A stretch of DNA of 52,621 bases from Bdellovibrionales bacterium (lineage in GTDB: Bacteria; Myxococcota; XYA12-FULL-58-9; SYDY01), in contig SYDY01000104.1 of the NCBI GenBank assembly GCA_005801425.1, positions 1 to 52,621 of the forward strand, in the 5' to 3' direction. The notes beneath the pieces were generated by a model, which made no database searches, had not been told where the DNA came from, and saw nothing but the letters and a program-made list of their open reading frames with translations. A program made the position numbers and the translations under genes. Every line of letters starts with the position of its first letter. The first letter of the stretch is position 1. Shown piece by piece: positions 1-8,379 of the stretch.

Positions 1-612
1 ACCAATTTTCATGCGGATCTGATTGATAAAGATCACACAGGTGCGACTTTTTGCGATGATCGCCGTAAGTTTGCGCAGGGCCTGACTCATCAAACGCGCT
101 TGCAATCCCATGTGGGAATCGCCCATTTCCCCTTCAATTTCAGCACGCGGGACCAAAGCGGCCACCGAATCAACAACAAGCACATCGATGGCATTGGAGC
201 GCACCAGCATTTCTACAATTTCCAACGCCTGTTCGCCGGTATCAGGCTGTGACACCAGCAGGTCATCGGTTTTTACACCCAATTTGCGCGCATAATGCAC
301 ATCGAGCGCATGCTCTGCATCCACAAACGCCGCGATGCCACCCAGCTTCTGCGCCTCGGCAATCACATGAAGTGTCAGCGTTGTTTTACCACTCGATTCG
401 GGTCCGTATATCTCAACAACGCGTCCTCGCGGCAAACCGCCCGTTCCCAATGCAACGTCAATACCGATAGAACCCGTTGAAATAACAGGAACCCGTTGCA
501 CGACCTCGTCTTTCCCAAGCCGCATCAGCGATCCTTTGCCGAATTGCTTGTGGATCGCACCCATGGCCAGCTCGATGGCCTTTTCTCGGTCGAATGTATT
601 GCTGCTTGTCAT
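1..612 (-). CDS. recA: RecA recombinase (N-terminal 204 residues; runs off the window)
   Basis: This is the ATP-dependent strand-exchange protein that also triggers LexA self-cleavage. I translated the open frame from the ATG at 612 down to base 1. Walker [10 protein letters not shown] is at residues 70-78 and the catalytic-type Glu is at 100 in VDAEH. Walker B-like [10 protein letters not shown] is near 144-153, and the L1 DNA-binding loop [18 protein letters not shown] is near 160-177. The C-terminal part of the protein lies outside the window. GGGAG sits 8 bases upstream of the start. The upstream spacer carries a candidate promoter with a palindrome (see separate entry). Identification is certain; only the 3' end is missing. 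Confidence 0.98.
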   Translation of the reverse strand, partial: MTSSNTFDREKAIELAMGAIHKQFGKGSLMRLGKDEVVQRVPVISTGSIGIDVALGTGGLPRGRVVEIYGPESSGKTTLTLHVIAEAQKLGGIAAFVDAEHALDVHYARKLGVKTDDLLVSQPDTGEQALEIVEMLVRSNAIDVLVVDSVAALVPRAEIEGEMGDSHMGLQARLMSQALRKLTAIIAKSRTCVIFINQIRMKIG

Positions 613-654
613 GGTATTTTCTCCCGCTTTAAGCGCTTCTCACGTTCGTAATCT

Positions 655-683
655 TTCTTAAATCTCTCAGATCCATCTGACAA
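655..683 (-). promoter_or_regulatory. Candidate recA promoter with an overlapping palindromic operator
   Basis: Read on the minus strand, TTGTCA (683-678, 5 of 6 to the -35 consensus) is followed by 17 bases and TAAGAA (660-655, weak -10). The palindrome TCAGAT-2-ATCTGA (667-680) overlaps the -35 element and the spacer, which is where a repressor such as LexA would act. TCAGAT occurs again at 721-726. The sequence is not the E. coli or Gram-positive LexA box. This is inference from position only. Confidence 0.3.
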
Positions 684-810
684 AAAGACTGTGTGTTCTT
701 TTTACACGCAACACCTTACATCAGATGCCGATAAAATAAATAGTTGGTATGGCTTTTGACTACATCAGGTTTGCCGACAGCGCTGACTCATAAACCAAGC
801 AGCGAATGAC

Positions 811-890
811 TTGCGAAAATGGCGGGGCTCATTTGAGGGGAATTAAATGCACGGGGGGGACCTTTGGGTGAGCCCCGCCTTCTTTCGCAA
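811..890 (+). other. Long imperfect hairpin upstream of the hydrolase gene (leader element or small RNA)
   Basis: The arms TTGCGAAA (811-818) and TTTCGCAA (883-890) pair perfectly. Inside them GGCGGGGCTCA (821-831) pairs perfectly with TGAGCCCCGCC (869-879), with a 2/3-base internal loop between the two helices and a 37-base apical loop. A short T-run (894-898) follows, and an AGGA sequence (899-902) precedes the ATG at 915. The structure would lie in the leader of the downstream gene if transcription starts before 811. It could be an attenuator, a small RNA with its own terminator, or a non-mobile repeat. It lacks the conserved apical motif of 4.5S RNA. Confidence 0.55.
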
Positions 891-914
891 ACATTTTTAG
901 GATAATTCATCGGC

Positions 915-1553
915 ATGCTTGAACGACGAACTTTTCCTGTTGGCCGGCTCCAATGCAATTGCACGATCCTTCATGACAAAAACACAGATGAAGGTATCAT
1001 CATTGATCCGGGTGATGAACCCGACGTAATCCTCGATCATCTTCAAAATATGGGTATCAAAACAGTCAAAGCGATGGTTCACACCCATGCGCATATCGAC
1101 CATGTCGGCGCTACGGGCGTTCTCGAGAAAATACTCAAAGCACCTGTCTATCTCCATGATGGCGACAAATTTTTGTACGAAATGCTGCATATGCAAGCCA
1201 AGTTTTTAGGCTACGCCGAAACACCCGAACGCTGCACCATCGACCATGGGTTGCCCGATCAGTTGGCAATTTCCTTTGGTAAATACGAACTAGGCACACT
1301 CCACACCCCTGGCCATACCCCTGGTTCGGTTTGCTTTGTCGTCCCCAATCACGATTTATGTTTCACCGGCGATACGTTATTTCGCGGCGGCATTGGTCGA
1401 ACCGATTTATGGGGAGGTGATGGCGAGGAAATCGTCCGCTCCATCAAAAACAAGCTCTATACTCTCAACGATGCCGTCAATGTTGTTCCAGGCCATGGCC
1501 CCGAAACATCCATTGAACATGAAAAACGAAAAAACGCGTTTGTGCGTACATAA
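915..1553 (+). CDS. Metallo-beta-lactamase-fold hydrolase (glyoxalase II-like)
   Basis: This is a 212-residue stand-alone MBL-fold protein. The zinc-ligand motif H58-x-H60-x-D62-H63 (THAHIDH) is intact, followed by H134 (GHTPGS), D153 (FTGDTLF) and H194 (GHGPETS), so both metal sites should be complete. FRGGIGRTDL is typical of the hydroxyacylglutathione-hydrolase-like YcbL group rather than true beta-lactamases. The natural substrate is unknown, most likely a thioester. There is no signal peptide, so it should be cytoplasmic. The only in-frame start is ATG 915, because a stop precedes it at 903. AGGA is 12 bases upstream, which is a long spacing. The hairpin at 811-890 lies just upstream. 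Confidence 0.9.
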   Translation: MLERRTFPVGRLQCNCTILHDKNTDEGIIIDPGDEPDVILDHLQNMGIKTVKAMVHTHAHIDHVGATGVLEKILKAPVYLHDGDKFLYEMLHMQAKFLGYAETPERCTIDHGLPDQLAISFGKYELGTLHTPGHTPGSVCFVVPNHDLCFTGDTLFRGGIGRTDLWGGDGEEIVRSIKNKLYTLNDAVNVVPGHGPETSIEHEKRKNAFVRT

Positions 1554-1573
1554 AAAACTGTTATGATCCATAC

Positions 1574-1957
1574 ATGGTAAAACGGATCAATCGGGGAGAT
1601 GGACATCCCATCGACAATCAGCCGCCGCCCTCAAAACGGCCGCGCCCCAACCCCCCAAATGACGATCAGCAAATCCACGCCAGAGACGCAGCCCCTCATC
1701 CGGCACCTTTGGCCATGGAATTGCAACCTCCTCAAAGACGCGTACTCGTACGCCAAATGGGCGTCGATCCAAGACAACCGCCTTTTCATGTTCGATTTGA
1801 TGAGGCTGGAAACATCCGTCCTCAAAATGAACAGATCCAGGCTTTGGTTGAATTTTGGGGTATCGATTTCCATGACCCCGCACAAGGGCAAGCACGCTTG
1901 GAGGCAGAACTCGTTATCCGCGAAGGAAAAGAAATAGACCCGATGTATCAGCGTTAA
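1574..1957 (+). CDS. Small proline-rich hypothetical protein
   Basis: This is a 127-residue reading frame that I do not recognise. The first 60 residues are rich in Pro, Asp, Asn and Arg and look disordered. The C-terminal half (from about residue 70, VRFDEAGNIRP to DPMYQR) looks like a small folded segment with alternating charges. It begins 20 bases after the hydrolase stop in the same direction and ends two bases before the 3' end of the convergent tRNA-Phe. No clear Shine-Dalgarno precedes the ATG. Two overlapping frames are also open here, but this one has the most protein-like composition. It could still be spurious. Confidence 0.5.
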   Translation: MVKRINRGDGHPIDNQPPPSKRPRPNPPNDDQQIHARDAAPHPAPLAMELQPPQRRVLVRQMGVDPRQPPFHVRFDEAGNIRPQNEQIQALVEFWGIDFHDPAQGQARLEAELVIREGKEIDPMYQR

Positions 1958-1958
1958 A

Positions 1959-2034
1959 TGGTGCCCAGGGACGGAATTGAACCGCCGACACGTGGATTTT
2001 CAGTCCACTGCTCTACCGACTGAGCTACCTGGGC
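1959..2034 (-). tRNA. tRNA-Phe (GAA anticodon)
   Basis: The 76-base cloverleaf is complete on the minus strand. The acceptor stem pairs 2028-2034 with 1963-1969, the D-arm carries AGCTCAGTCGGTAGAGC, and the anticodon stem GTGGA/TCCAC encloses loop CTGAAAA, giving anticodon GAA. The T-arm carries GTTCAATTC. The 3' CCA is encoded (1961-1959). It is the only tRNA I find in the window. Confidence 0.97.
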
Positions 2035-2054
2035 AGCCGGAGACAAGGCCCGAA

Positions 2055-2083
2055 CGAATATCCGTACCCGCGATTTTGGTCAA
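2055..2083 (-). promoter_or_regulatory. Candidate tRNA-Phe promoter
   Basis: On the minus strand TTGACC (2083-2078) is followed by a 17-base spacer and TATTCG (2060-2055). Transcription would start a few bases before the tRNA 5' end at 2034. A GC-rich stretch follows the -10, as is common for stable-RNA promoters under stringent control. The -35 is good and the -10 is weak. Confidence 0.4.
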
Positions 2084-2103
2084 GGGCCAAGGAGCGAAAC
2101 CCC

Positions 2104-4368
2104 CTACACCGAATCAGCTTCCACTTCAGCAATCACACGTGCCTTGGAAGACTTGCTTTCTTGGGTTGCAATAGTAAGCTTCTGTTCGCTTACATCCACC
2201 CGCACTTCGCCGCCTTGGGCAAGCACCCCAAACAAAATCGCATCGGCAAGAGGGCGGCGGAGCTCACGGTCAATCAAACGCCCCATGGGACGCGCACCGT
2301 GTTTTTCATCATAGCCGTGTTCTGCAATCCAACGTCGTGCCGAAGGGCTTACACGAAGTTCCACATGCTTTGGTGCAAGTTGTTTTTCCAATTCGGCAAG
2401 CTGTTTTTCCACCACCTGCTCAATCACGTCCCGCGAAAGATGGTGAAATTGCACCATCGCATCCAAGCGATTGCGGAATTCAGGAGGAAACATTTTATCC
2501 ACTTCACTTTTGCTGTTGCCAAACAAACTCCCTCCAAAACCGATGGCACCGCGCTCCAATTCGCGTGCCCCCGCATTGGTCGTCATGATCACCACGATAT
2601 TGCGGAAATCTGCTTTGCGTCCGTTGTTGTCGGTAAGTGTCGCATTGTCCATCACCTGCAACAAAATATTAAAGATCTCAGGATGACCTTTTTCAATTTC
2701 ATCAAGAAGCAAAACAGCATGGGGTTTTTTGATCACGGCATCGGTAAGAAGTCCGCCCTGATCAAATCCAACATAACCGGGAGGTGCACCGATCAAACGC
2801 GATACAGTGTGTTTTTCCATGTACTCGCTCATATCGAAGCGAATCAGCTCGATCCCTAAAGCCAATGCCAATTGCTTGGCCAGTTCCGTTTTTCCAACCC
2901 CTGTGGGGCCTGCAAAGAGAAAACTTCCAATGGGCCGATTGGGCATACTTAAGCCCGCGCGCGACAATTTAATGGCACTCACAACGTTTTCGACCGCTTC
3001 ATCTTGTCCGTACAAAACAAGCTTAATGTCGCGTGCCAGCGTCGCCAATCGCTCACGATCAGAAGTAGACACCGATCGGGATGGGATCTGCGCCATGCGT
3101 GCAACAATAAATTCTATGTCTTTTGGACGAACCGTACGCTTTTTCTTTAAATGCGCCGATGCACCTGCTTCATCGATTACATCAATCGCTTTGTCAGGCA
3201 AAAATCTTCCCGTGAGGTGACGCGAAGAAAGCTCAACAGCCAGCTTCAAAGCCGCGTCGGTGATCTGCACCTTGTGGTGCTTTTCATAAGCACCTTTTAA
3301 ACCGCGCAAAATAATAAGCGTTTCTCCCTGACTCGGTTCATTCACATCTATTTTCTGAAAACGTCGAGCCAATGCGCGATCACGTTCAAACGCACTTTGA
3401 TATTCTTTGTGTGTCGTGGAACCAATGCAACGCAATTCTCCTGATGCAAGTGCTGGCTTTAATATATTGGATGCATCAAGTGAGCCTCCGCTCACCGATC
3501 CTGCGCCAACAATCGTATGAATTTCATCGATAAATAAGATTGCGTTTTTCTTGGCTTTAATTTCTTCGATAAGCGACCGCAAGCGTTGTTCAAAATCACC
3601 ACGAAACTTTGTGCCTGCAACCAAAGCACCCATTTCTAGCGCATAGACTTCGGCATTTTTAAGAATATCAGGAACATTGCCTTCAAAAATAGCGAGCGCC
3701 AAACCTTCGGCAATCGCTGTTTTACCCACACCCGGTTCACCTACAAAAAGAGGGTTATTTTTACGACGACGACACAATACTTCGATCGTACGTTGAATTT
3801 CTTGGACACGTCCCACCAAGGGATCAATTTTCCCAGCAGCCGCCTTATTCACCAAATCGACGGCAAACATATCCAATGCAGAACGTCGCTTGCCTTCATG
3901 CTGGCCTTCTTCCGAAGACGTCAAAAGAGGTTGAGAATCCCCTTTGGTTACTTTGTGCGAAAGATAATTAAGAACATCGAGTCTCGTCACACCAAACTTC
4001 TGTAACGCATACACCGCTGGGGAATCTTCTTCTTGCAGCATGGCTGCAATCACATCGCCCGGGTCCATGGTCGCCTTTTCTGCACTTTGTACATGGATCG
4101 CGGCACGTCGTACAACCCGTGTGATCGCAACCGTTTGCTCGACCTCGTAGTCTTCATCCTCAGGAACAGTATCCATGCCTTTCAGAATGCCCTGAAGTTC
4201 TTGACGCAGGGCTTCGATATCCACAGCACACGCCTCAAGAACTTCGATGGCATGCGTATTAAACAAAAGCGCACACAAAAGATGTTCAAGGCACACAAAC
4301 TCATGCCGACAACTGCGTGCTAGCGCCACAGCACGTGAAAAAATTTCTTCAAGTTCTGGCGTGATCAT
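2104..4368 (-). CDS. clpA: ATP-dependent Clp protease ATP-binding subunit ClpA
   Basis: ClpA is the AAA+ unfoldase that feeds substrates to ClpP. It has about 754 residues against 758 in E. coli. The N-terminal Clp_N repeats (about 1-150) are followed by D1 with Walker A GEPGVGKT and Walker [10 protein letters not shown]2 has Walker A GPTGVGKT, Walker [12 protein letters not shown] and the ClpP-docking loop AIGFGG. Two ATGs lie in tandem (4371-4369 and 4368-4366). I chose the second because GGAGG is 7 bases upstream of it. The first ATG forms ATGA with the clpS stop, so translation is probably coupled to clpS. The C-terminal tail is rich in Lys, Ser and Glu. Confidence 0.96.
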   Translation of the reverse strand: MITPELEEIFSRAVALARSCRHEFVCLEHLLCALLFNTHAIEVLEACAVDIEALRQELQGILKGMDTVPEDEDYEVEQTVAITRVVRRAAIHVQSAEKATMDPGDVIAAMLQEEDSPAVYALQKFGVTRLDVLNYLSHKVTKGDSQPLLTSSEEGQHEGKRRSALDMFAVDLVNKAAAGKIDPLVGRVQEIQRTIEVLCRRRKNNPLFVGEPGVGKTAIAEGLALAIFEGNVPDILKNAEVYALEMGALVAGTKFRGDFEQRLRSLIEEIKAKKNAILFIDEIHTIVGAGSVSGGSLDASNILKPALASGELRCIGSTTHKEYQSAFERDRALARRFQKIDVNEPSQGETLIILRGLKGAYEKHHKVQITDAALKLAVELSSRHLTGRFLPDKAIDVIDEAGASAHLKKKRTVRPKDIEFIVARMAQIPSRSVSTSDRERLATLARDIKLVLYGQDEAVENVVSAIKLSRAGLSMPNRPIGSFLFAGPTGVGKTELAKQLALALGIELIRFDMSEYMEKHTVSRLIGAPPGYVGFDQGGLLTDAVIKKPHAVLLLDEIEKGHPEIFNILLQVMDNATLTDNNGRKADFRNIVVIMTTNAGARELERGAIGFGGSLFGNSKSEVDKMFPPEFRNRLDAMVQFHHLSRDVIEQVVEKQLAELEKQLAPKHVELRVSPSARRWIAEHGYDEKHGARPMGRLIDRELRRPLADAILFGVLAQGGEVRVDVSEQKLTIATQESKSSKARVIAEVEADSV

Positions 4369-4703
4369 CATTCGGCCTCCAAGCTGCATCGAAGCGGGAA
4401 TTGCTCTTTACGGGCCATCTGCATGGTCTGTGAGGCTTTCGTTTCAGCAATTTCGTAGGTGTACAAACCGGCAATACCCATGCCTTCACGATGAACCTTC
4501 AGCATAATTGCCATAGCATTTTCTTCAGAATGCCGGAAAATTTGCTTCAAAACCAAAAGCACAAATTCCATGGTCGTGTAATCGTCATTGTGGAGCAATA
4601 CTTTGTAGCGTTTTGGACGCTTTACTTCACGCTCTTCAGCGACAGCTACGCCTTCTTGGCTTTGTGTGTCCAGATCAGGTGGGGACTCTGTCTTTTTTGG
4701 CAT
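4368..4703 (-). CDS. clpS: ClpS, N-end-rule adaptor for ClpAP
   Basis: This 111-residue adaptor delivers proteins with destabilising N-terminal residues to ClpA. A flexible acidic tail (1-30) precedes the folded core. N39-D40-D41 (LLHNDDYTTMEF) and H71 (LKVHREG) correspond to the N-degron alpha-amino-group ligands of E. coli ClpS. The ClpA-contacting C-terminal segment AETKASQTM is present. Its stop overlaps the tandem clpA start codons. It lies 27 bases downstream of the biotin carrier gene and may be in the same transcript. Confidence 0.96.
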   Translation of the reverse strand: MPKKTESPPDLDTQSQEGVAVAEEREVKRPKRYKVLLHNDDYTTMEFVLLVLKQIFRHSEENAMAIMLKVHREGMGIAGLYTYEIAETKASQTMQMARKEQFPLRCSLEAE

Positions 4704-4730
4704 GGCACTATCGAGTATACCGCAATCAAG

Positions 4731-5240
4731 CTAAGTGATCACGCATAACAGTGCACCGCCGTCGACGACCGCACCCACCAAAGCATTGACACTCGAAACG
4801 GTTCCCGCTTTAGGGGCCTTGAGCTCATTTTCCATTTTCATGGCTTCGACAACAACAAGACCCTGACCTTCTTGAACGACATCACCCACTTTAACCAATA
4901 CCGCAATCACTTTACCTGGCATCGGTGATGTCATGTTGGCTGGACCATCAAGAACACCGCTTGATGCTTGCGCGCGGCGCAAACGAACTTGTCGCAAATC
5001 CAGCACTTCAACAATAACGGCACTCCCCCGAACCAGCAAAGCACTGGTCGCATCCTGAGGAGATTCGACTTCAATTTGATACGCGTGTCCGCCCACGATC
5101 AGCGACAACGTACGCTCTGCGACGCGCTGAGCATCAACGTCATATACCTTCCCATCAAGCACAATATGGTAATGCCCAGGCGAAGGTTCTGTGACTTCAA
5201 TTTCACGCTCATTCTCGTCAACGGTTGCAACGTAGTGCAT
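4731..5240 (-). CDS. Biotin carboxyl carrier protein of an acyl-CoA carboxylase
   Basis: The C-terminal biotinyl-lipoyl domain (last about 75 residues) contains the biotinylation motif EAMKMEN. Its Lys receives biotin and shuttles carboxyl groups between biotin carboxylase and the carboxyltransferase. The N-terminal half (VLDGKVYDVDAQRV, LIVGGHAYQIEVE) resembles the linker domain of propionyl-CoA-type carriers. Two tandem ATGs occur at 5243 and 5240. The second has GGAGG 6 bases upstream and overlaps the biotin carboxylase stop. The open frame extends further upstream to 5276 but lies there inside the previous gene. It works with the two genes encoded immediately upstream. Confidence 0.92.
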   Translation of the reverse strand: MHYVATVDENEREIEVTEPSPGHYHIVLDGKVYDVDAQRVAERTLSLIVGGHAYQIEVESPQDATSALLVRGSAVIVEVLDLRQVRLRRAQASSGVLDGPANMTSPMPGKVIAVLVKVGDVVQEGQGLVVVEAMKMENELKAPKAGTVSSVNALVGAVVDGGALLCVIT

Positions 5241-6751
5241 CATCCACCTCCCCAACGCCAAGGGGTTGCACGCCAACTTCGGCCCGTTCGCACACCACCA
5301 CGGGCCGCCTTTTCCTGCGCTGAACCGGTGTTCATTTGATAAGTCAAAATGGCTTTTGCAAGAATAGCCACATCCACAAGATCGGGTGAGATCTCATAGT
5401 TGGCCGTGGTCATCATCTCTGCAATACTTCCAGTGTGATAGTTGCCAGAAATAAACGAGGGATCATCAAGCAATTGTCTTAAAAAGCTCGCATTGGTCAC
5501 AATCCCGTTGACCGCCGTATCAGCAAGCGCACGGTGCAGCTTCACGCGTGCCGCTTCGCGTGTTTCAGCCCATACCGAAATTTTTGCGATCATAGGATCG
5601 TAATACCGGCTTACTTCAACACCTGACGCAACACCTGTATCAACACGAATACCAGGCCCTGAAGGCAATACCAATTCTTCGATCATGCCTGGTGAAGGCA
5701 TGAATTTTTTCCGCGGATTTTCCGCATACAAGCGCGCTTCAATCGCATGCCCACGACGTACGATTTCATGCTGCTCCCACGGCATTGGCAAACCCGCTGC
5801 AACATTCACCTGTGCGCGCACCAAATCGGTGCCACAACACAATTCAGTCACCGGATGCTCAACCTGCAAGCGTGTATTCATTTCGAGAAAATAAAAACTT
5901 CCATCGCCATCAAGCAAAAACTCAATGGTACCCGCACCCCGATAATCCACGGCCTTTGCCGCACGGCATGCCACCTCTCCCATACGTTGACGTAATGTTT
6001 CGTCAACCACAGGACTCGGCGTTTCTTCTATGACCTTTTGATGACGCCGCTGCATGGAGCATTCACGCTCACCAAGCCATACCGTTTCACCATCGGGCCC
6101 ACTAAAAATCTGAATTTCTATATGTTTCGGATTAAGGATGGCTTTTTCCAAATAAACAGTATCATCGCCAAATGCGTTCTTGGCTTCGGATCTGGCGGAA
6201 CGAAGCCCAGGCAACAGATCTTTTTCCTGGTGCACAAGTCGCATGCCTTTGCCGCCGCCACCTGCCGACGCTTTGAGCATCACGGGAAAACCAAATCGTT
6301 TGGCAATGTTTAAAGCCTCTTCATCAGAACGCAAGGCCCCTTCGCTCCCAGGAACCGTTGGTACTCCTGCTGCTATCATCGCCGTACGTGCTGCAGTTTT
6401 TGATCCCATCTTACGCATGGCATCGGCAGGCGGGCCGATAAAAACGATCCCTGCATCGGACACAGCATCGGCAAATGTCGGGTTTTCAGAAAGAAAACCA
6501 TAGCCTGGATGGATTGCATCGGCTTTGGCTTCGCGTGCCACTTTCAATATTTTTTCAATACACAAATAACTTTCGGCCGCAGGCGCTGGACCGATGGGAT
6601 ATGCAAATTCGGCCACACGAACATGGGGCGAACGACGGTCCGCTTCCGAAAAAACGGCAATTGGCGCAATGCCCATCTCTCTGAGCGTCTGAGCGATGCG
6701 AACGGCAATTTCTCCACGATTGGCAATAAGTACGCGTTTAAACATTGGCAT
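5240..6751 (-). CDS. accC: Biotin carboxylase subunit of an acyl-CoA (probably propionyl-CoA) carboxylase
   Basis: This 503-residue ATP-grasp enzyme carboxylates carrier-bound biotin with ATP and bicarbonate. The N-terminal domain starts FKRVLIANRGEIAVRI. The glycine-rich lid ASAGGGGKGMR is followed by the metal and bicarbonate site ERECSMQRRHQKVIEE and by MNTRLQVEHPVTE. The last 25 residues are rich in Arg, Gly and Trp and look non-conserved. The ATG at 6751 shares one base with the pccB stop (TAATG). An internal ATG at 6745 is an alternative start. Because it is co-encoded with a PccB-type carboxyltransferase, propionyl-CoA is the likely final acceptor rather than acetyl-CoA alone. Confidence 0.94.
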   Translation of the reverse strand: MPMFKRVLIANRGEIAVRIAQTLREMGIAPIAVFSEADRRSPHVRVAEFAYPIGPAPAAESYLCIEKILKVAREAKADAIHPGYGFLSENPTFADAVSDAGIVFIGPPADAMRKMGSKTAARTAMIAAGVPTVPGSEGALRSDEEALNIAKRFGFPVMLKASAGGGGKGMRLVHQEKDLLPGLRSARSEAKNAFGDDTVYLEKAILNPKHIEIQIFSGPDGETVWLGERECSMQRRHQKVIEETPSPVVDETLRQRMGEVACRAAKAVDYRGAGTIEFLLDGDGSFYFLEMNTRLQVEHPVTELCCGTDLVRAQVNVAAGLPMPWEQHEIVRRGHAIEARLYAENPRKKFMPSPGMIEELVLPSGPGIRVDTGVASGVEVSRYYDPMIAKISVWAETREAARVKLHRALADTAVNGIVTNASFLRQLLDDPSFISGNYHTGSIAEMMTTANYEISPDLVDVAILAKAILTYQMNTGSAQEKAARGGVRTGRSWRATPWRWGGG

Positions 6752-8274
6752 TACAACGGTATATTTCCATGTTTGCGGGGAGGGTTGCTTTGTCTTTTGT
6801 CTCGCAACATCGCCAAAGCAGACACAAGTCGGATCCTAAGCTCTTCAGGCTGGATTACATCATCGATATATCCAAGCGACGCTGCATCAAATGGGTTGGC
6901 ATGTTTTTCTCTATATTCCTTCGCAAATAAGCGCCTGGTTTCTTCAGGATTTTTGCTTTCTGCAATTTCACGGCGATGAACCACATTCGCCGCTGCATCG
7001 GGTCCCATCACCGCGATTTCCGCCGTAGGAAATGCAAAGTTCAAATCCGCACGGATATGCTTTGAGGCCATGACATCGTAAGCACCGCCATAGGCTTTCC
7101 GGATCACCACCGTCACCTTCGGTACAGTGGCCTCTGCAAAAGCATACAACAACTTTGCACCATGGCGAATAATTCCACCACGTTCTTGATCCACACCGGG
7201 TAAAAATCCTGGCACATCCACAAGCGTGATCAGTGGAATATTGAAACAATCACAAAAGCGTACAAAGCGCGCCGCTTTCATGGATGCCGCAGAATCAAGA
7301 CATCCGGCCAAATGTGTCGGTTGATTGGCGACTATTCCCACCGAACGGCCTGCCATGCGCGCAAAACCGCATACAATATTTCGCGCATAGGCTTCATGCA
7401 CTTCAAAAAAGTTCGCATGATCTACGGCAGATCGGATTACCGATTTCATATCATAGGGTTTGCTTGGATCGCTCGGAATCATTTTGGCCAAGCCATCACA
7501 GCTACGCCCTGGATCATCATCCATATCCAAGGTTGGCGCATCTTCCGCGTTGTTAGCAGGAAGAAACGATAAGAGCGTTCGAACCTGCTCAAGGCATGCA
7601 CTATCATCGACAGACGAGAAATGTGCCACCCCGCTGATTTCACTGTGCGTGCGTGCGCCGCCCAGATCTTCTTTCGAAATATCTTCGTGGGTAACTGCTT
7701 TAACAACATCTGGCCCGGTCACAAACATGTAACTGTTGCCACGAACCATCCACACAAAATCCGTGATGGCCGGTGAGTACACAGCCCCACCGGCACAAGG
7801 TCCCATAATGCATGTGATCTGTGGGACAACACCTGAAGCAAGCACATTACGAAGAAAAATATCAGCGTAACCGGCAAGGCTTTCCACACCACCCTGAATA
7901 CGTGCACCGCCAGAATCGGCCAGCCCTATAATGGGCGATCCCGTCGTAGTCGCAAGATCCATCACTTTGCAAATTTTGGCAGCGTGGGCAGCCGACACCG
8001 ATCCGCCTTGAACCGTAAAATCCTGGGCGTAAACAAAAACCTGGCGACCCTCCACAAGCCCATGGCCTGTGACCACGCCATCACCGGGGATCTCGTCGCC
8101 TACACCACGCCGAAGCTTGTCTATTTCAACAAAACTTCCCGGATCAAGAAAGGCCTCGAGCCGCTCACGCGCAGTAAGCTTACCGCTTTCGTGTTGCTTT
8201 TGAATGCGCTCTGGGCCACCACCGGCTTCAGCCCTTGCAATAAGGTTGGACAAAGTTGTGTTTTTGTTCACCAT
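6751..8274 (-). CDS. pccB: Propionyl-CoA carboxylase beta chain (carboxyltransferase)
   Basis: This 507-residue crotonase-fold carboxyltransferase moves the carboxyl group from biotin to propionyl-CoA, giving (S)-methylmalonyl-CoA. Visible motifs are GGSVSAAHAAKI, LADSGGARIQGGVESL and GPCAGGAVYSPAITDF in the N-terminal domain, and VDVPGFLPGVDQERGGIIRHGAKLL and AYGGAYDVMASKH in the C-terminal domain. It ends in KHGNIPL, as is common in the PccB group. It is the first gene of the carboxylase operon and is preceded by a candidate promoter at 8309-8338. A methylmalonyl-CoA epimerase (mce) at 40.1 kb supplies the next step. Acetyl-CoA as an additional substrate cannot be excluded. Confidence 0.93.
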   Translation of the reverse strand: MVNKNTTLSNLIARAEAGGGPERIQKQHESGKLTARERLEAFLDPGSFVEIDKLRRGVGDEIPGDGVVTGHGLVEGRQVFVYAQDFTVQGGSVSAAHAAKICKVMDLATTTGSPIIGLADSGGARIQGGVESLAGYADIFLRNVLASGVVPQITCIMGPCAGGAVYSPAITDFVWMVRGNSYMFVTGPDVVKAVTHEDISKEDLGGARTHSEISGVAHFSSVDDSACLEQVRTLLSFLPANNAEDAPTLDMDDDPGRSCDGLAKMIPSDPSKPYDMKSVIRSAVDHANFFEVHEAYARNIVCGFARMAGRSVGIVANQPTHLAGCLDSAASMKAARFVRFCDCFNIPLITLVDVPGFLPGVDQERGGIIRHGAKLLYAFAEATVPKVTVVIRKAYGGAYDVMASKHIRADLNFAFPTAEIAVMGPDAAANVVHRREIAESKNPEETRRLFAKEYREKHANPFDAASLGYIDDVIQPEELRIRLVSALAMLRDKRQSNPPRKHGNIPL

Positions 8275-8308
8275 AGATCCCCGGCAAAATTGTCACCTGT
8301 GGCGCAAC

Positions 8309-8338
8309 ACCCTACTCTTGGATAAAGATAGGGGTCAA
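8309..8338 (-). promoter_or_regulatory. Candidate promoter of the carboxylase operon with a palindrome in the spacer
   Basis: On the minus strand TTGACC (8338-8333) is followed by 18 bases and TAGGGT (8314-8309). An inverted repeat CCCTA-C-TCTT ... AAGA-TAGGG (8310-8333) fills the space between the two elements, the usual position for a repressor operator. The initiation codon of pccB is at 8274, preceded by GGGGA. The regulator is unknown. Confidence 0.4.
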
Positions 8339-8379
8339 GTCAGTAGCGATGCAACTTGCTATGCTATGACGGATCGTCG

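Larger units (their letters stand above)
613..914. other. recA / hydrolase divergent intergenic spacer
   Basis: This 302-base gap lies between the divergent starts of recA and the metallo-beta-lactamase-fold gene. It holds the recA Shine-Dalgarno and candidate promoter on its left side and a long hairpin (811-890) on its right side. I see no convincing open reading frame, tRNA, tmRNA or SRP RNA in it. Confidence 0.7.

Noticed and set aside
811-890. The hairpin as a 4.5S (SRP) RNA gene.
   Set aside because: The conserved apical GGAAG/GCAG-type motif is absent.
897-1196. A 99-residue minus-strand frame opposite the hydrolase gene.
   Set aside because: It lies entirely opposite conserved metal-site codons and has no family resemblance.
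5240-5320. A frameshift at the Arg/Trp/Gly-rich C-terminus of biotin carboxylase.
   Set aside because: The conserved catalytic domains are complete before it, and the stop is positioned for coupling to the carrier gene.
8310-8333. The CCCTA...TAGGG inverted repeat as an intrinsic terminator.
   Set aside because: There is no T-run on either side, and the repeat fits between -35 and -10 elements of the pccB promoter.
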